Shown here: one piece after another, positions 1 to 8,227 of the stretch | Position numbering within the stretch: position 1 is the first letter of the stretch | Layout of the letters: each line of letters begins with the position of its first letter | Source: Elusimicrobiales bacterium | GTDB taxonomy: Bacteria > Elusimicrobiota > Elusimicrobia > Elusimicrobiales > UBA9959 | NCBI GenBank assembly: GCA_023701245.1 | Contig: JAMPXK010000010.1 | Span: 1 to 60,982 of the forward strand | DNA: 60,982 nucleotides | Reading direction: 5' to 3' | The notes under the pieces: generated by a model | Databases searched by the model: none | The model's input: only the letters and a program-made list of their open reading frames with translations | Told to the model about the DNA's origin: nothing | Translations under genes and position numbers: made by a program

Positions 1-41
1 CATGCTGCAGACCTAACTCTCTAAAACACTGAGACCTTTAC

Positions 42-47
42 TATAAT
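42..47 (+). promoter_or_regulatory. -10 hexamer of the DUF2400 gene, probable leaderless start
   Basis: A perfect TATAAT lies six bases before the ATG at 54. No Shine-Dalgarno sequence separates them, so a transcript starting about seven bases after the hexamer would begin at or next to the start codon. I see no convincing -35. The same arrangement recurs at several other genes in this window. Confidence 0.55.
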
Positions 48-53
48 AACCCC

Positions 54-809
54 ATGCCGCCCACAAAAGCTTTTCTCGAAAAGACCTACCGGGAGATGAA
101 CCGGCCGGAATTCATACACCCGGACCCGCTGGAGTTCGTCTGGCGCTATAAAAGCGCCGCCGACCGCGAGGTCGCCGGGCTTATCGCCGCCTGCCTGGCG
201 TACGGCAACGTGACACAGATACTCAAGAGCGTGGAAAAAGTGCTGGCGCCGATGGGACCGTCTCCAGCTGCCTGGCTGAAGAAGACCCCCCCGCCGGAGA
301 TAAAGAGAGCGCTGGGAAAGTTCAAACACCGCTTTACCACCGGCGCGGAGATGGCCGTTTTCCTGCTGAACATAAAGCGCGCGATAGACGAATATGGCTC
401 GCTTGAGAAACTTTTCCTTAAAGGCTATGACGCCAAAGAACCGACCGTAGAGCAGGCGCTCTACCGTTTTATCGACACCTTCAACACGCAGGCATGTGCG
501 CCCACACTTACGCCGTGCACAGAGCTCAAAAGCTCCTTCAAGCGCGTAAACCTGTTCCTGCGCTGGATGGTGCGCAGGGACGCCGTGGACCCGGGGGTCT
601 GGACCGGGGTTCCCCCCTCCAAGCTCCTCATCCCGCTGGACACGCATATGCGCCAGGTTTCCATGAGCATGGGAATAACCCGGCGCAAGGATACTTCCAT
701 GAAGACCGCCGTGGAGATAACAGCTTTCTTCAGCCGCGTAGCTCCGGCCGACCCCGTAAAATACGATTTCGCCCTTACCCGGGCGGGGATCAGGGGAAAC
801 AACACCTGA
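54..809 (+). CDS. DUF2400 / TIGR02757 family protein
   Basis: This 251-aa protein matches the TIGR02757 (DUF2400) family, which is widespread in Bacteroidetes, Chlorobi and related anaerobes and has no established function. Family hallmarks are the N-terminal PDPLEFVWRY stretch, the following EVAGLIAACLAYGNV block, and the C-terminal LLIPLDTHM and DPVKYDFAL segments. It looks soluble, with no signal peptide or membrane segment. The ATG at 54 is chosen because a TATAAT box sits just upstream. It is a single-gene unit; the next operon has its own promoter at about 823. The family call is firm, the role unknown. Confidence 0.85.
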   Translation: MPPTKAFLEKTYREMNRPEFIHPDPLEFVWRYKSAADREVAGLIAACLAYGNVTQILKSVEKVLAPMGPSPAAWLKKTPPPEIKRALGKFKHRFTTGAEMAVFLLNIKRAIDEYGSLEKLFLKGYDAKEPTVEQALYRFIDTFNTQACAPTLTPCTELKSSFKRVNLFLRWMVRRDAVDPGVWTGVPPSKLLIPLDTHMRQVSMSMGITRRKDTSMKTAVEITAFFSRVAPADPVKYDFALTRAGIRGNNT

Positions 810-822
810 TTAAGTGCTAAAA

Positions 823-883
823 TATAGTCACTCTCTGTTACTGCTGGTGGGGGCCGGCAGCGGCTCACATATATCTCAGGAGG
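823..883 (+). promoter_or_regulatory. Promoter and ribosome binding site of the oxygen-defence operon
   Basis: A TATAGT hexamer (823-828) inside an AT-rich patch just after the upstream stop codon is the likely -10. It is followed by a leader of about 55 bases ending in a strong AGGAGG (878-883), six bases before the rubrerythrin ATG. No PerR-like or other palindromic operator is obvious. Confidence 0.5.
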
Positions 884-889
884 ATCACG

Positions 890-1462
890 ATGAATCTTAA
901 AGGTTCCAAGACCGAAAAGAATCTGCTCGCCGCTTTTGCCGGCGAATCCCAGGCGCGCAACCGCTACAGCTACTTCGCCGGCGCCGCGAAGAAAGAAGGC
1001 TACGTGCAGATAGCCAAGGCCTTTGAAGAGACGGCCGACCAGGAAAAAGAGCACGCCAAGCGCTTCTTCAAGTTCCTCGAGGGCGGCGACCTCTCCATTA
1101 CCGCCACCTTCCCCGCCGGCGTCATCGGCACCACCGCCGCCAACCTCAAGGCCGCGGCCGACGGCGAGAACCACGAGTGGGGCAGCATGTACCCCGATTT
1201 CGCCAAAATAGCGCGCGAAGAGGGTTTCGAACCGGTAGCCAAGACCTTCGACTCCGTCTCCGTGGCGGAAAAGTACCATGAGACCCGCTACCGCGGCTTC
1301 CTAAAGAACCTCGAAGAAGGCAAAGTCTTCAAAAAGGACAAAAAGACCGCCTGGCGCTGCATCAACTGCGGCTACACCCACGAGGGCGAGACGGCCCCGG
1401 AGAACTGCCCGGCCTGCGCCCACCCCAAGGCGTATTTCGAAGTGCTGGCCCAGAACTGGTAA
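890..1462 (+). CDS. rbr: Rubrerythrin
   Basis: Rubrerythrin is a cytoplasmic non-haem di-iron peroxidase that reduces hydrogen peroxide with electrons from rubredoxin. The 190-aa protein has the usual two parts. A ferritin-like four-helix domain (about residues 1-145) carries the di-iron ligands, including GESQARNRY and a later EKYHETRYR helix. The C-terminal rubredoxin domain has a CINCGY pair and a CPAC pair. Length is typical. It is first in an operon with thiol peroxidase, desulfoferrodoxin and rubredoxin, a classic anaerobe defence set. The start is fixed by AGGAGG six bases upstream. Confidence 0.95.
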   Translation: MNLKGSKTEKNLLAAFAGESQARNRYSYFAGAAKKEGYVQIAKAFEETADQEKEHAKRFFKFLEGGDLSITATFPAGVIGTTAANLKAAADGENHEWGSMYPDFAKIAREEGFEPVAKTFDSVSVAEKYHETRYRGFLKNLEEGKVFKKDKKTAWRCINCGYTHEGETAPENCPACAHPKAYFEVLAQNW

Positions 1463-1469
1463 AGGACTT

Positions 1470-2018
1470 ATGGACGAGAATATCAACGAAGAAGTAAAGA
1501 AAGAAGCCGTAAAGCGCACCGTGACCATGCAGGGCCGCCCGATGGTCCTGGCCGGGGATGAAATAAAGCCCGGCATGCCCGCCCCCGACTTCAAGGTGAC
1601 GGACAACGACATGCTGCCCATGAAGTTCTCTCGCACCTACGGCGGCAAAGTGGCCGTGGTAGTAGCCGTGCCCTCCCTGGACACCCCTGTCTGCGACCTG
1701 GAGACCCGCCGCTTCAACAAGGAAGCCGAGGCCCTGGGCCCCGACGTGGGCGTGCTGGTGGTCAGCATGGACCTGCCTTTCGCCCAGCGGCGCTGGTGCG
1801 GGGCGGCCGGCGTAAAGGCCGTACGCACCTTCTCCGATTACCAGAAGGCGGATTTCGGCAAGGCCTGGGGCGTCCTGATAAAGGACCTGCGCCTGCTGGC
1901 CCGCGCCGTGTTCATAGTGGACAAGGACGGCATAGTGAAATACGTGCAGCTGGTACCGGAAGTCACCAAGGAACCCAACTACGACGAAGTCCTGACCGCG
2001 CTGCGCGCGCTGGTCTGA
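1470..2018 (+). CDS. tpx: Thiol peroxidase (Tpx-type peroxiredoxin)
   Basis: An atypical 2-Cys peroxiredoxin that reduces H2O2 and organic peroxides, normally using thioredoxin. The 182-aa sequence has the peroxidatic-cysteine motif PSLDTPVCDLETRRFN and a resolving cysteine in RRWCGAAG, the spacing expected of Tpx rather than AhpC or BCP. Compared with common Tpx proteins (about 165-170 aa) it has a short charged N-terminal extension (MDENINEEVKKEAVKR). It starts seven bases after the rubrerythrin stop, so translation is probably coupled. Confidence 0.93.
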   Translation: MDENINEEVKKEAVKRTVTMQGRPMVLAGDEIKPGMPAPDFKVTDNDMLPMKFSRTYGGKVAVVVAVPSLDTPVCDLETRRFNKEAEALGPDVGVLVVSMDLPFAQRRWCGAAGVKAVRTFSDYQKADFGKAWGVLIKDLRLLARAVFIVDKDGIVKYVQLVPEVTKEPNYDEVLTALRALV

Positions 2019-2042
2019 TCCGTACGCTCAAGGAGACATAAA

Positions 2043-2423
2043 ATGGCTGAAAAAAGAGAAGTTTACAAGTGCGAAGCCTGCGGCAATATCGTGGAAGTCC
2101 TGCACGGCGGGCCCGGCGTGCTGGTCTGCTGCGGTTCGGACATGAAGGTCATGTTCGAGAACACCGTGGACGCGTCCAAGGAAAAGCATGTTCCGGTCAT
2201 AGAAAAGACCGAAAAGGGCGTGAAGATAAAGGTAGGCGCTGTCCCCCACCCGATGGAGGAGAAGCATTTCATAGAGTGGATAGAGCTGGTAGCCGACGGC
2301 AAGGTCTTCCGGCAGTACCTGGCCCCCGGCCAGGCGGCCGAGGCGACCTTCTGCCTCTGTTTCCAGCCCAAGACCATCGAGGCGCGGGAATACTGCAACC
2401 TGCACGGCCTCTGGAAGGCATAA
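2043..2423 (+). CDS. dfx: Desulfoferrodoxin (2Fe superoxide reductase)
   Basis: Superoxide reductase reduces superoxide to H2O2 without releasing oxygen, taking electrons from rubredoxin. The 126-aa protein has both domains of the 2Fe class. The N-terminal desulforedoxin-like domain has cysteines in KCEACG and CCGS. The C-terminal catalytic domain has the histidine ligands ([20 protein letters not shown]) and the terminal CNLHGLW Cys/His pair. A good Shine-Dalgarno sequence (AAGGAG) precedes the ATG. Next to rubrerythrin, Tpx and rubredoxin it completes a superoxide-to-water pathway. Confidence 0.95.
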   Translation: MAEKREVYKCEACGNIVEVLHGGPGVLVCCGSDMKVMFENTVDASKEKHVPVIEKTEKGVKIKVGAVPHPMEEKHFIEWIELVADGKVFRQYLAPGQAAEATFCLCFQPKTIEAREYCNLHGLWKA

Positions 2424-2436
2424 CCCAGGAGAACAC

Positions 2437-2598
2437 ATGAAAAAATACGTCTGCAAACTTTGCGGCTACATCTACGATCCCGCCGTGGGCGACCCCGACA
2501 ACGGCGTCCCCCCCGGTACGCCCTGGGAAAAAGTCCCCGAGGCCTGGGTCTGCCCCGTCTGCGGCGCCGGCAAGGAAGAGTTCGAAGTCGAGAGCTGA
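2437..2598 (+). CDS. Rubredoxin (53 aa)
   Basis: A small one-iron electron carrier, below common ORF length cut-offs. The translation begins [20 protein letters not shown] and ends with [19 protein letters not shown]. It has the two CxxCG knuckles that bind Fe(SCys)4 and the usual rubredoxin length. AGGAGA precedes the ATG, 13 bases after the desulfoferrodoxin stop. As the last gene of the defence operon it most likely delivers electrons to desulfoferrodoxin and rubrerythrin. A strong terminator follows at once. Confidence 0.96.
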   Translation: MKKYVCKLCGYIYDPAVGDPDNGVPPGTPWEKVPEAWVCPVCGAGKEEFEVES

Positions 2599-2618
2599 AC
2601 GCGGTCTTTTAAAAAAGA

Positions 2619-2646
2619 ACGGCCGGGGAAACCCGGCCGTTTTTTT
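2619..2646 (+). terminator. Rho-independent terminator of the oxygen-defence operon
   Basis: A perfect 9-bp stem, ACGGCCGGG (2619-2627) with CCCGGCCGT (2632-2640), has a GAAA loop and a run of seven T. It lies 20 bases after the rubredoxin stop. Confidence 0.93.
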
Positions 2647-2675
2647 GCCTCCGCCCCGCGCCCGGGACAATTTGG

Positions 2676-2681
2676 TATAGT
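2676..2681 (+). promoter_or_regulatory. -10 hexamer of the small membrane protein gene
   Basis: TATAGT sits seven bases before the ATG at 2689, with no Shine-Dalgarno sequence between them. This suggests a leaderless or nearly leaderless message. Confidence 0.45.
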
Positions 2682-2688
2682 TCTGGTT

Positions 2689-2910
2689 ATGGAACCGGTT
2701 ACGAATTGGCGGGCTTTCCTGGTGGGCGTGGCGGCGGTGGCCGCCTCAGGCGTCTACCTCGCCAGGATGCTGATCCGCATGCATGACCGCAGCGGCGGGG
2801 ACGGCGACTCCGACGGCCGGCTGCTGCTGGACTTCTGCGTGATAGCCGGCCTGCTCCTGCTCACCATCCGGGAATTCAAAGTGGCCTTCCTGGCCGGTCT
2901 CTACCCCTGA
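2689..2910 (+). CDS. Small two-helix membrane protein, unknown function
   Basis: I do not recognise this 73-aa protein. It has two hydrophobic segments (about residues 9-27 and 47-66) separated by a short polar loop rich in Asp and Gly (HDRSGGDGDSDGR), as in small helical-hairpin membrane proteins. A -10-like TATAGT immediately upstream supports a real gene. It is convergent with the glycosyltransferase gene, and the two 3' ends overlap by 10 bp, so no terminator separates them. It could still be a chance ORF. Confidence 0.5.
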   Translation: MEPVTNWRAFLVGVAAVAASGVYLARMLIRMHDRSGGDGDSDGRLLLDFCVIAGLLLLTIREFKVAFLAGLYP

Positions 2911-4628
2911 GGCACGGCGGCGGCCCTGCCGTAAAGGCAGTCCGCCTCGGCGTTGCGTCCTTCCCGGTCGAACAGCTCCGCCAGTTTTTCAAGGCCTTGC
3001 CTGTCTTTCGACAGATCATAGATAAAGATAGAATACCCGGCCGTAAAAACGGGTTTTCTCTCCTTGAGCCAGGCGAAAGTCTGCTTATCCGGGTAGTACG
3101 TGCCCTGCAGATTGGTGGCGGAAACGGCCAGCAGGGTCTCCTTCATGGCGCAGACCTCCGCGCCCTTGCCCTCCAGCTCCACGTTGGAAACTATCCCCAG
3201 CGGCACGTAATCTATCTTGTAACTTTCGGGGCGCGCCACCCCGAAGTAGGAAAGTATCACCGGCGGATCCCCCCTCCCTCCGAGATACCGCGCCACGCCG
3301 GGCAGGTCCTGCCCCCAATCCAGGTTGGAATCCACGAAATATTTATACCCGCCGGCGGGACCGCCGGCCAGCTCGTTGAAATACGCCAGGTAGAAAGGCT
3401 GCGCGCGCAGGACTGACGCCGCGGTGAGCGCCAGCAGCCCGGCCGCCGCCCAGGCGCCTTTCCTGACCTCCAGCAGCCTCGCGAGGGCCAGGCCCGCCAG
3501 CACCGCCAGGAAGGGCATCACCGGCATGATGTGCCGGTAGCCTATCTGGACCTTGGCGGTGAGAGAGACCGCGAAGTAGACCGCCGGCGGCAGCAGCAGC
3601 CACAGGTAATCCTTGCGGAAATTCTTTACGGCCAGCCAGACGCCGGCCAGCGCGCCCAGCAGGACCAGCAGGGGCGTCTTCAGCGCCAGGGCGGCGGGGA
3701 AGTACCACCAGACCCCTTCCAGCGTATAGCGCCCCATGGCGAACGAAGACCGCCCTTTGTCCAGGCGGCTGAGCGTTTCGGAAAGGCCGTCGAAATAAAG
3801 CCCGATATCGAATTTATAGACCACCAGCACCGTCAGCAGACAGACGCAGAAATAGAGGGCGATGTAGCCGAGCAGACCCGAAAGCTTGAGCCGGGGCCAG
3901 CGCAGGTTGTCGCCTATCCAGAACGCGGCCACCAGCGGCGGCACAATGAACATGCTGAACTTGGACGCCAGCGCCAGCCCGGCTACCAGGCCGGCCAGGG
4001 CAGCCCGGACAGCCAGGGCCCAGCCGTCCAGCCAGGCCTGCTTTTTCCCGCCGCGGCCCGCCACCTCCACCGGCTTGAGCGCGGTGAAGGTCCAGGCCAG
4101 CACGAAAGCACCGAAATAAAAGACCGCCGCGGCGGCGTCGGTGGTGATCAGCGCGTCGTTGGAGATGAATACCGGCATAAGCGCGAAAACGGCCAGGGCC
4201 AGCCACGCCGCCGCCGGCGACTCGAGGCGCGAGGCGAACAGCCAGATGAACCAGGCCAGCAGGGCGGTCCAAACCAGGAAGGTGAACCGCCTGGCGGTAT
4301 TGAGCAGGCGCTCCGGGGAGACCGAGTTCTGGTAGAGGAACAGGTCCCCGTAATGGTAGGGCATGCGGCCCGCGAAGTACGGGTGGCCCGTAAAGGCCTG
4401 CGGTCCCAGGGCGAGCAGCGGCAGGGCCGAGAGCATTTCGGAGAGCGGCGGGTGGTCCATGATGTTCATGACGTAGCGCCCTGTGGCCAGGTAGGAGTAG
4501 CCGCTGGAGAGGTGGACCGTTTCGTCGTAAGTGGGGGCCGCGGAACGGATAAAGGAGAGCCCGGCCAGCAGGTGGAAGAGCAGCCCCGCCAGCGCCAGGG
4601 TACGCGCGATGCCGTATTTGCGGTCCAT
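2901..4628 (-). CDS. ArnT/PMT-like membrane glycosyltransferase (GT39/GT83 type)
   Basis: A 575-aa polytopic membrane protein resembling the dolichyl/polyprenyl-phosphate-sugar glycosyltransferases (PMT_2, ArnT-like). These enzymes move a sugar from a lipid carrier to a protein or lipid outside the cytoplasmic membrane. The first extracytoplasmic loop has the expected acidic motif (APTYDETVHLSSGY) followed by MDHPPLSEM. About ten hydrophobic segments follow, then a soluble C-terminal region of about 170 aa. I chose the ATG at 4628 over a TTG at 4649 because a TATCAT box (4641-4646) overlaps the longer version. Acceptor and sugar cannot be read from the sequence. Confidence 0.75.
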   Translation of the reverse strand: MDRKYGIARTLALAGLLFHLLAGLSFIRSAAPTYDETVHLSSGYSYLATGRYVMNIMDHPPLSEMLSALPLLALGPQAFTGHPYFAGRMPYHYGDLFLYQNSVSPERLLNTARRFTFLVWTALLAWFIWLFASRLESPAAAWLALAVFALMPVFISNDALITTDAAAAVFYFGAFVLAWTFTALKPVEVAGRGGKKQAWLDGWALAVRAALAGLVAGLALASKFSMFIVPPLVAAFWIGDNLRWPRLKLSGLLGYIALYFCVCLLTVLVVYKFDIGLYFDGLSETLSRLDKGRSSFAMGRYTLEGVWWYFPAALALKTPLLVLLGALAGVWLAVKNFRKDYLWLLLPPAVYFAVSLTAKVQIGYRHIMPVMPFLAVLAGLALARLLEVRKGAWAAAGLLALTAASVLRAQPFYLAYFNELAGGPAGGYKYFVDSNLDWGQDLPGVARYLGGRGDPPVILSYFGVARPESYKIDYVPLGIVSNVELEGKGAEVCAMKETLLAVSATNLQGTYYPDKQTFAWLKERKPVFTAGYSIFIYDLSKDRQGLEKLAELFDREGRNAEADCLYGRAAAVPQG

Positions 4629-4713
4629 AAAGATACGGATATGATACAAAAAAATCCCGCTCCGCCCCGGCGGGGTATTAGAGGACGTTCTATTTTTGAT
4701 AAAATATCCTTAT
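4629..4713. promoter_or_regulatory. Divergent promoter region, glycosyltransferase / rhodanese
   Basis: This 85-base divergent spacer holds a minus-strand TATCAT (4641-4646), 12 bases before the glycosyltransferase ATG, and a plus-strand TAAAAT (4700-4705), eight bases before the rhodanese ATG. Neither gene has a clear Shine-Dalgarno sequence, so both may be leaderless. Between the boxes lies GC-rich sequence with no evident operator. Confidence 0.45.
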
Positions 4714-5202
4714 ATGAAGATCATCCTGGTAGCAACACTGCTCATATTCGCCGCCGCGGGGGCTTACGCTTTCGACCTGGCCGGCCTTTTTTCCGGCTGC
4801 TGCGGGGCCGCCTCCCTAAAGGACCTGGCCGCGCCGGCCCCGGCCGCCCCCGAAGCCCTGCCCAAGCCGGGCAACTGCGATTTCCCCGTCAACATAAAGC
4901 CCGAGGAAGCCCGCTATTTCATAGAAGCGAAAAAACCGGTGGTCATAGACATCCGCACCGCCGAGGAGCACGCCGCCGGCTACATCGCCCCCACGCATAT
5001 GGTGCTGGACTACTACGCGCCCGACTTCAAGGCGCAACTTGAGAAGCTGGACAAGAACGCCAAGTACCTGCTCTATTGCCGCAGCGGCCGCCGCACCGGC
5101 GCCGCGCTGCTGATCATGAAGGACCTGGGCTTTACCGACATCCACGACATCGCCGGCGGCATCACCGCCTGGCAGGCCGCCGGCCTGCCCGTGGTAAAGT
5201 AA
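4714..5202 (+). CDS. Exported single-domain rhodanese
   Basis: A 162-aa protein with an N-terminal signal peptide (MKIILVATLLIFAAAGAYAF), a Pro/Ala-rich linker that includes a CC pair, and one rhodanese domain (about residues 68-160). The active-site loop is CRSGRR, with the cysteine needed for persulfide chemistry, and the domain ends with the usual GGITAWQAAGLPV. It probably handles sulfane sulfur or thiol redox in the periplasm. The ATG at 4714 is preferred to the TTG at 4696 because it gives a clean signal peptide and sits just after a -10-like box. Substrate unknown. Confidence 0.85.
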   Translation: MKIILVATLLIFAAAGAYAFDLAGLFSGCCGAASLKDLAAPAPAAPEALPKPGNCDFPVNIKPEEARYFIEAKKPVVIDIRTAEEHAAGYIAPTHMVLDYYAPDFKAQLEKLDKNAKYLLYCRSGRRTGAALLIMKDLGFTDIHDIAGGITAWQAAGLPVVK

Positions 5203-5220
5203 AAGAACGCCTACCAATGA

Positions 5221-5246
5221 AAAAGCCCGCCTAGGCGGGCTTTTTT
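5221..5246. terminator. Bidirectional terminator
   Basis: A near-perfect palindrome, AAAAGCCCGCC TA GGCGGGCTTTTTT, lies between the convergent rhodanese and permease genes. A-tract and T-tract flank the stem, so it can end transcription from both sides. Confidence 0.92.
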
Positions 5247-5262
5247 CATGCGACGACGGGCG

Positions 5263-6555
5263 CTACTCGTAGCGCAGCGCCTCCACCGGGTCCAGCTTGG
5301 AGGCCTGGTAAGCCGGGTAGAGCGAGGCCAGAAAACCCGTCAGCACGGCCACGAAGATGGCGGCGAAAGGCATCCACCACTGCAGCAGCATCATCTCCGT
5401 GTCCCCCTTCGACGCGAGGTACTGTATCCCGGCCATCCCCAGCAGGATGCCCGCCACACCCCCGAAAAACCCGATAAGCATGGCTTCGATTATGAACTGC
5501 CCCATGATATCCCCGCGGGTGGCGCCGATGGCTCGCCGGATGCCTATCTCCTTTATCCGGGAATAGATCGTGGCCAGCGTCACGTTCATAATGCCTATGC
5601 CGCCGGCCAGGATGGCGATGGCGCCGATGATAAGGACGGTGTACATGTCGCGCTGCTTGTCGGCCAGCCGCTCTTTTATTATCTCGCGGTAGTCCTTGAT
5701 CTCGAAGCGGATGCGCCCCCCGTGGCGGGCGGTTATCAGCTTCTCGATCTTGCGCTTATAGGCGTTGATGGTGGCCTCTTTGCCGGTATCGATAGTGATA
5801 TCGTCCACCCCGCCGGAACTCCACGCCCAGCCGTTAAGGAACCGCTGGGAAGTGGTGATAGGGACCAGCAGGGAAGGGTCCCAGTTGCTGACGCCCATGA
5901 AATATTTAGGGTTCTTCTCCGCCGGGGGTTCCTGCAGTATCCCCACCACGGTATAGAGGTTGTTACCCAGCTTTATGGTCTGGCCCAGCATGTCGTTGTG
6001 CTTGATATAGTCCTGGAATTTGTCCCGCCAGCCGTAGAACTTATACCACTTGGGCTTCTTCATCCAGCCGCCGTCCTCTATGATCACGCAGACCCGCGCG
6101 TAAGTATCAAGGTCGTGCTGGTTGAGGAAACGCCCCTTCACTTTGTAGACCCAGCCGCGGCGCTTCCACTCCGGAGTGATCCCCTCGGCCACTTTCTCGT
6201 CGTTCAGAGCGCCGTGGGAGACCTCCACCCATTTCTTTAGCCCCGGCGACACCATGTACAGTTCCGGGAATTCCCGGCGCACCGCCATGGCGTCCTCCAG
6301 GGTGATGACCGCTTTGGCCTCTTTGGCGTCCATCGCGCTTTCGGAATTGCCGCCGCGCTTCATCGCCACCGTCATCCGGCCGGGGCCGGCCACTTCCAGG
6401 GCCTTTTTGCTGCGGGAACTCATGGCGTAGATCAGGGTAAGGCTGTACATGATGGAGATGACGCCTATGGAGATGGAAAAGAACGTAAGGAAGGAACGCA
6501 TCTTGTGGCTGAAGATCTCCAGCGTGCCGGTGCGGACCGCCTCTGAAAGCCTCAT
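5263..6555 (-). CDS. MacB-type ABC transporter permease (FtsX family)
   Basis: A 430-aa permease of the MacB/FtsX class. It has one N-terminal membrane helix (about residues 20-45), a large periplasmic domain of about 230 residues (MacB_PCD), then three C-terminal helices with the family signature IYSRIKEIGIRRAIGATRGDI and the ending YPAYQASKLDPVEALRYE. Such permeases act as mechanotransmission devices driving TolC-dependent export from the periplasm rather than carrying substrate across the inner membrane. The ATPase is a separate, 4-bp-overlapping gene, unlike fused E. coli MacB. It is last in the operon tolC-macA-ATPase-permease. The exported substrate is unknown. Confidence 0.9.
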   Translation of the reverse strand: MRLSEAVRTGTLEIFSHKMRSFLTFFSISIGVISIMYSLTLIYAMSSRSKKALEVAGPGRMTVAMKRGGNSESAMDAKEAKAVITLEDAMAVRREFPELYMVSPGLKKWVEVSHGALNDEKVAEGITPEWKRRGWVYKVKGRFLNQHDLDTYARVCVIIEDGGWMKKPKWYKFYGWRDKFQDYIKHNDMLGQTIKLGNNLYTVVGILQEPPAEKNPKYFMGVSNWDPSLLVPITTSQRFLNGWAWSSGGVDDITIDTGKEATINAYKRKIEKLITARHGGRIRFEIKDYREIIKERLADKQRDMYTVLIIGAIAILAGGIGIMNVTLATIYSRIKEIGIRRAIGATRGDIMGQFIIEAMLIGFFGGVAGILLGMAGIQYLASKGDTEMMLLQWWMPFAAIFVAVLTGFLASLYPAYQASKLDPVEALRYE

Positions 6556-7217
6556 TCCTCTATCCTCCCGTCGCGCACCCGGATGGTCCGCGAAGCCGCC
6601 CGGGCCAGGGCCTGGTCGTGCGTGACCATGATGATGGTAAGCCCGCCGGCGTTGAGGGACCGCAGCAGGTCCATCACCTCCATGCCGGTCCGGGAATCCA
6701 GGTTGCCGGTGGGCTCGTCGGCCAGGAGCAGGCGGGGGTCGTTGGCGAGCGCCCTGGCTATGCCCACGCGCTGGCGTTCTCCGCCGGAAAGTTCCAGCGG
6801 GGTATTGTCCTGTTTCCCCCTCAGCCCCACTTTCTCCAGCAGGGCAAGGGCCCGCGCGGCGGCCTCTTCTTTCTCGACGCCCAGGTAAAGCATGGGCAGG
6901 CAGACGTTCTCCAGCGAGGAGAAGCGCGGCAGGAGATTGAAGGACTGGAAAACGAAGCCCACCGCCTCCAGGCGCAGGCGCGACCGCTCCGGGTCGCCGA
7001 AAGAACTGACGTCCCGCCCTTCGAAATAGTAGCGCCCCCCGCCCGGGTTATCGAGCAGGCCCAGGATATTGAGCAGCGTGGATTTGCCGCAGCCGGAGGG
7101 CCCCGTAACGGCCGCGAACTCACCCCTGCCGATATTCAGCTGTATCCCCTTAAGGGCCTGGAAACCCTGGCCTTTCCGGAGAGGGTAGGTCTTTTCCAGG
7201 TTTTCGCACTTTATCAT
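6552..7217 (-). CDS. ABC transporter ATPase (MacB/LolD type)
   Basis: A 221-aa cytoplasmic ATPase that powers the adjacent permease. It shows Walker A (GPSGCGKST), a Q-loop (FVFQSFNLLPRFSS), the ABC signature (ELSGGERQRVGIARAL), Walker B (LLLADEPTGNLD) and the switch histidine (MVTHDQ). The NLLPRFSSLENV stretch and the signature place it in the MacB/LolD subfamily. It overlaps the permease by 4 bp and starts 17 bases after the adaptor gene. Confidence 0.95.
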   Translation of the reverse strand: MIKCENLEKTYPLRKGQGFQALKGIQLNIGRGEFAAVTGPSGCGKSTLLNILGLLDNPGGGRYYFEGRDVSSFGDPERSRLRLEAVGFVFQSFNLLPRFSSLENVCLPMLYLGVEKEEAAARALALLEKVGLRGKQDNTPLELSGGERQRVGIARALANDPRLLLADEPTGNLDSRTGMEVMDLLRSLNAGGLTIIMVTHDQALARAASRTIRVRDGRIEE

Positions 7218-7234
7218 CTTTAAGAGCCCGCCTG

Positions 7235-8218
7235 TCAGGAACCGCTGCCCGACGCCTTGGCTTCGGCTCCGGCCGCCGGGGCGGTTTCGTCGAGATTCAG
7301 CGGCCTGTCCGTATACACGGTGGCCCCCTCGGAGAGGCCGCCGAGGATCTCCACTTCCGTCTCGTTGCGCAGGCCTACGCGCAGGTCGGTGCGTACCGGC
7401 CTGGCCTTGGGTCTTTCCAGGTAGGCGAACTTGCGGCCGCGCTCTTCGAACAGGCCGGCCACCGGCAGCTTCAGGACGTTCTTGCGCGCTTCCATCACCG
7501 TCTCGATGCGGGCCGTCATGCCGGGCCGCACCCGGGGGCTTTTCTGGTCGATATCCGCTTCCACCCGGAAACTTTTTACGCCGCTGCGCTCGTCCTTTTC
7601 CGCTTTCGGGGCTATCATCCCGATGCGCCCGCTGAGCTGCAGCTCCGGCAGCGCGTCCACGGAAACCTCTACCGCCATCCCGCGTTTGAGCTTAAGCACT
7701 TCCATCTCGCTGACATTGAGCTTTACGGTCATCCGGGACAGGTCCGCCACCTGCATAAGGCAGGTGGCGTTGCCGTAATCCGCGGTGCCGGTAACCCGCT
7801 GCCCGATGCTCACTATACTGTCTTCCTGGTTGTAACCTGAGCCGGCGCAGCGCATCACGGTGCCGTCTATGGGGGCGCTGACGTCCACCGGCAGGAATTT
7901 ATCGGCGTCGCTCTGTCCCGGCTGCACCACCACCAGTTTCTGGCCGCGCAGTACCGCGTCGCCTTCCTTGACCAGCACTTCTTCTACGCGGCCGCCCACC
8001 TTGGCCATGACCTCCACCAGGTTCTTGGGCGCGATATCGCCGATATCCTGGAACTTGAGCTCGATGTCGCCCCTGGAAACGCTGACCTTGTCTATTTCGG
8101 CCTCGATATCCGAGGTCCCCTTGTAAAGCCGGTAGCCCCACCAGCCGCCACCGCCCAGCAGGCCGCAGGCGGCGGCGTAGATGGCTATCTTTAAAGCAGC
8201 GCTTTTAAGCTTTTTCAT
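7235..8218 (-). CDS. Periplasmic adaptor (membrane fusion protein, MacA-like)
   Basis: A 327-aa efflux adaptor joining the inner-membrane MacB-type permease to the TolC-like channel. It has an N-terminal membrane anchor (about residues 8-28), a biotinyl-lipoyl-like half motif (VEVMAKVGGRVEEVLVKEGD), a second half (VSAPIDGTVMRC), and beta-barrel and membrane-proximal domains (RVRPGMTARIETV). The coiled-coil hairpin between the lipoyl halves is very short, shorter than in E. coli MacA (371 aa). It lies between the tolC-like and ATPase genes with gaps of 9 and 17 bases. Confidence 0.9.
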   Translation of the reverse strand: MKKLKSAALKIAIYAAACGLLGGGGWWGYRLYKGTSDIEAEIDKVSVSRGDIELKFQDIGDIAPKNLVEVMAKVGGRVEEVLVKEGDAVLRGQKLVVVQPGQSDADKFLPVDVSAPIDGTVMRCAGSGYNQEDSIVSIGQRVTGTADYGNATCLMQVADLSRMTVKLNVSEMEVLKLKRGMAVEVSVDALPELQLSGRIGMIAPKAEKDERSGVKSFRVEADIDQKSPRVRPGMTARIETVMEARKNVLKLPVAGLFEERGRKFAYLERPKARPVRTDLRVGLRNETEVEILGGLSEGATVYTDRPLNLDETAPAAGAEAKASGSGS

Positions 8219-8227
8219 ATATCTCCG

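Noticed and set aside
4629-4649. TTG start seven codons upstream for the glycosyltransferase
   Set aside because: The proposed -10 box lies inside it, and the ATG at 4628 gives a normal membrane-protein N terminus.
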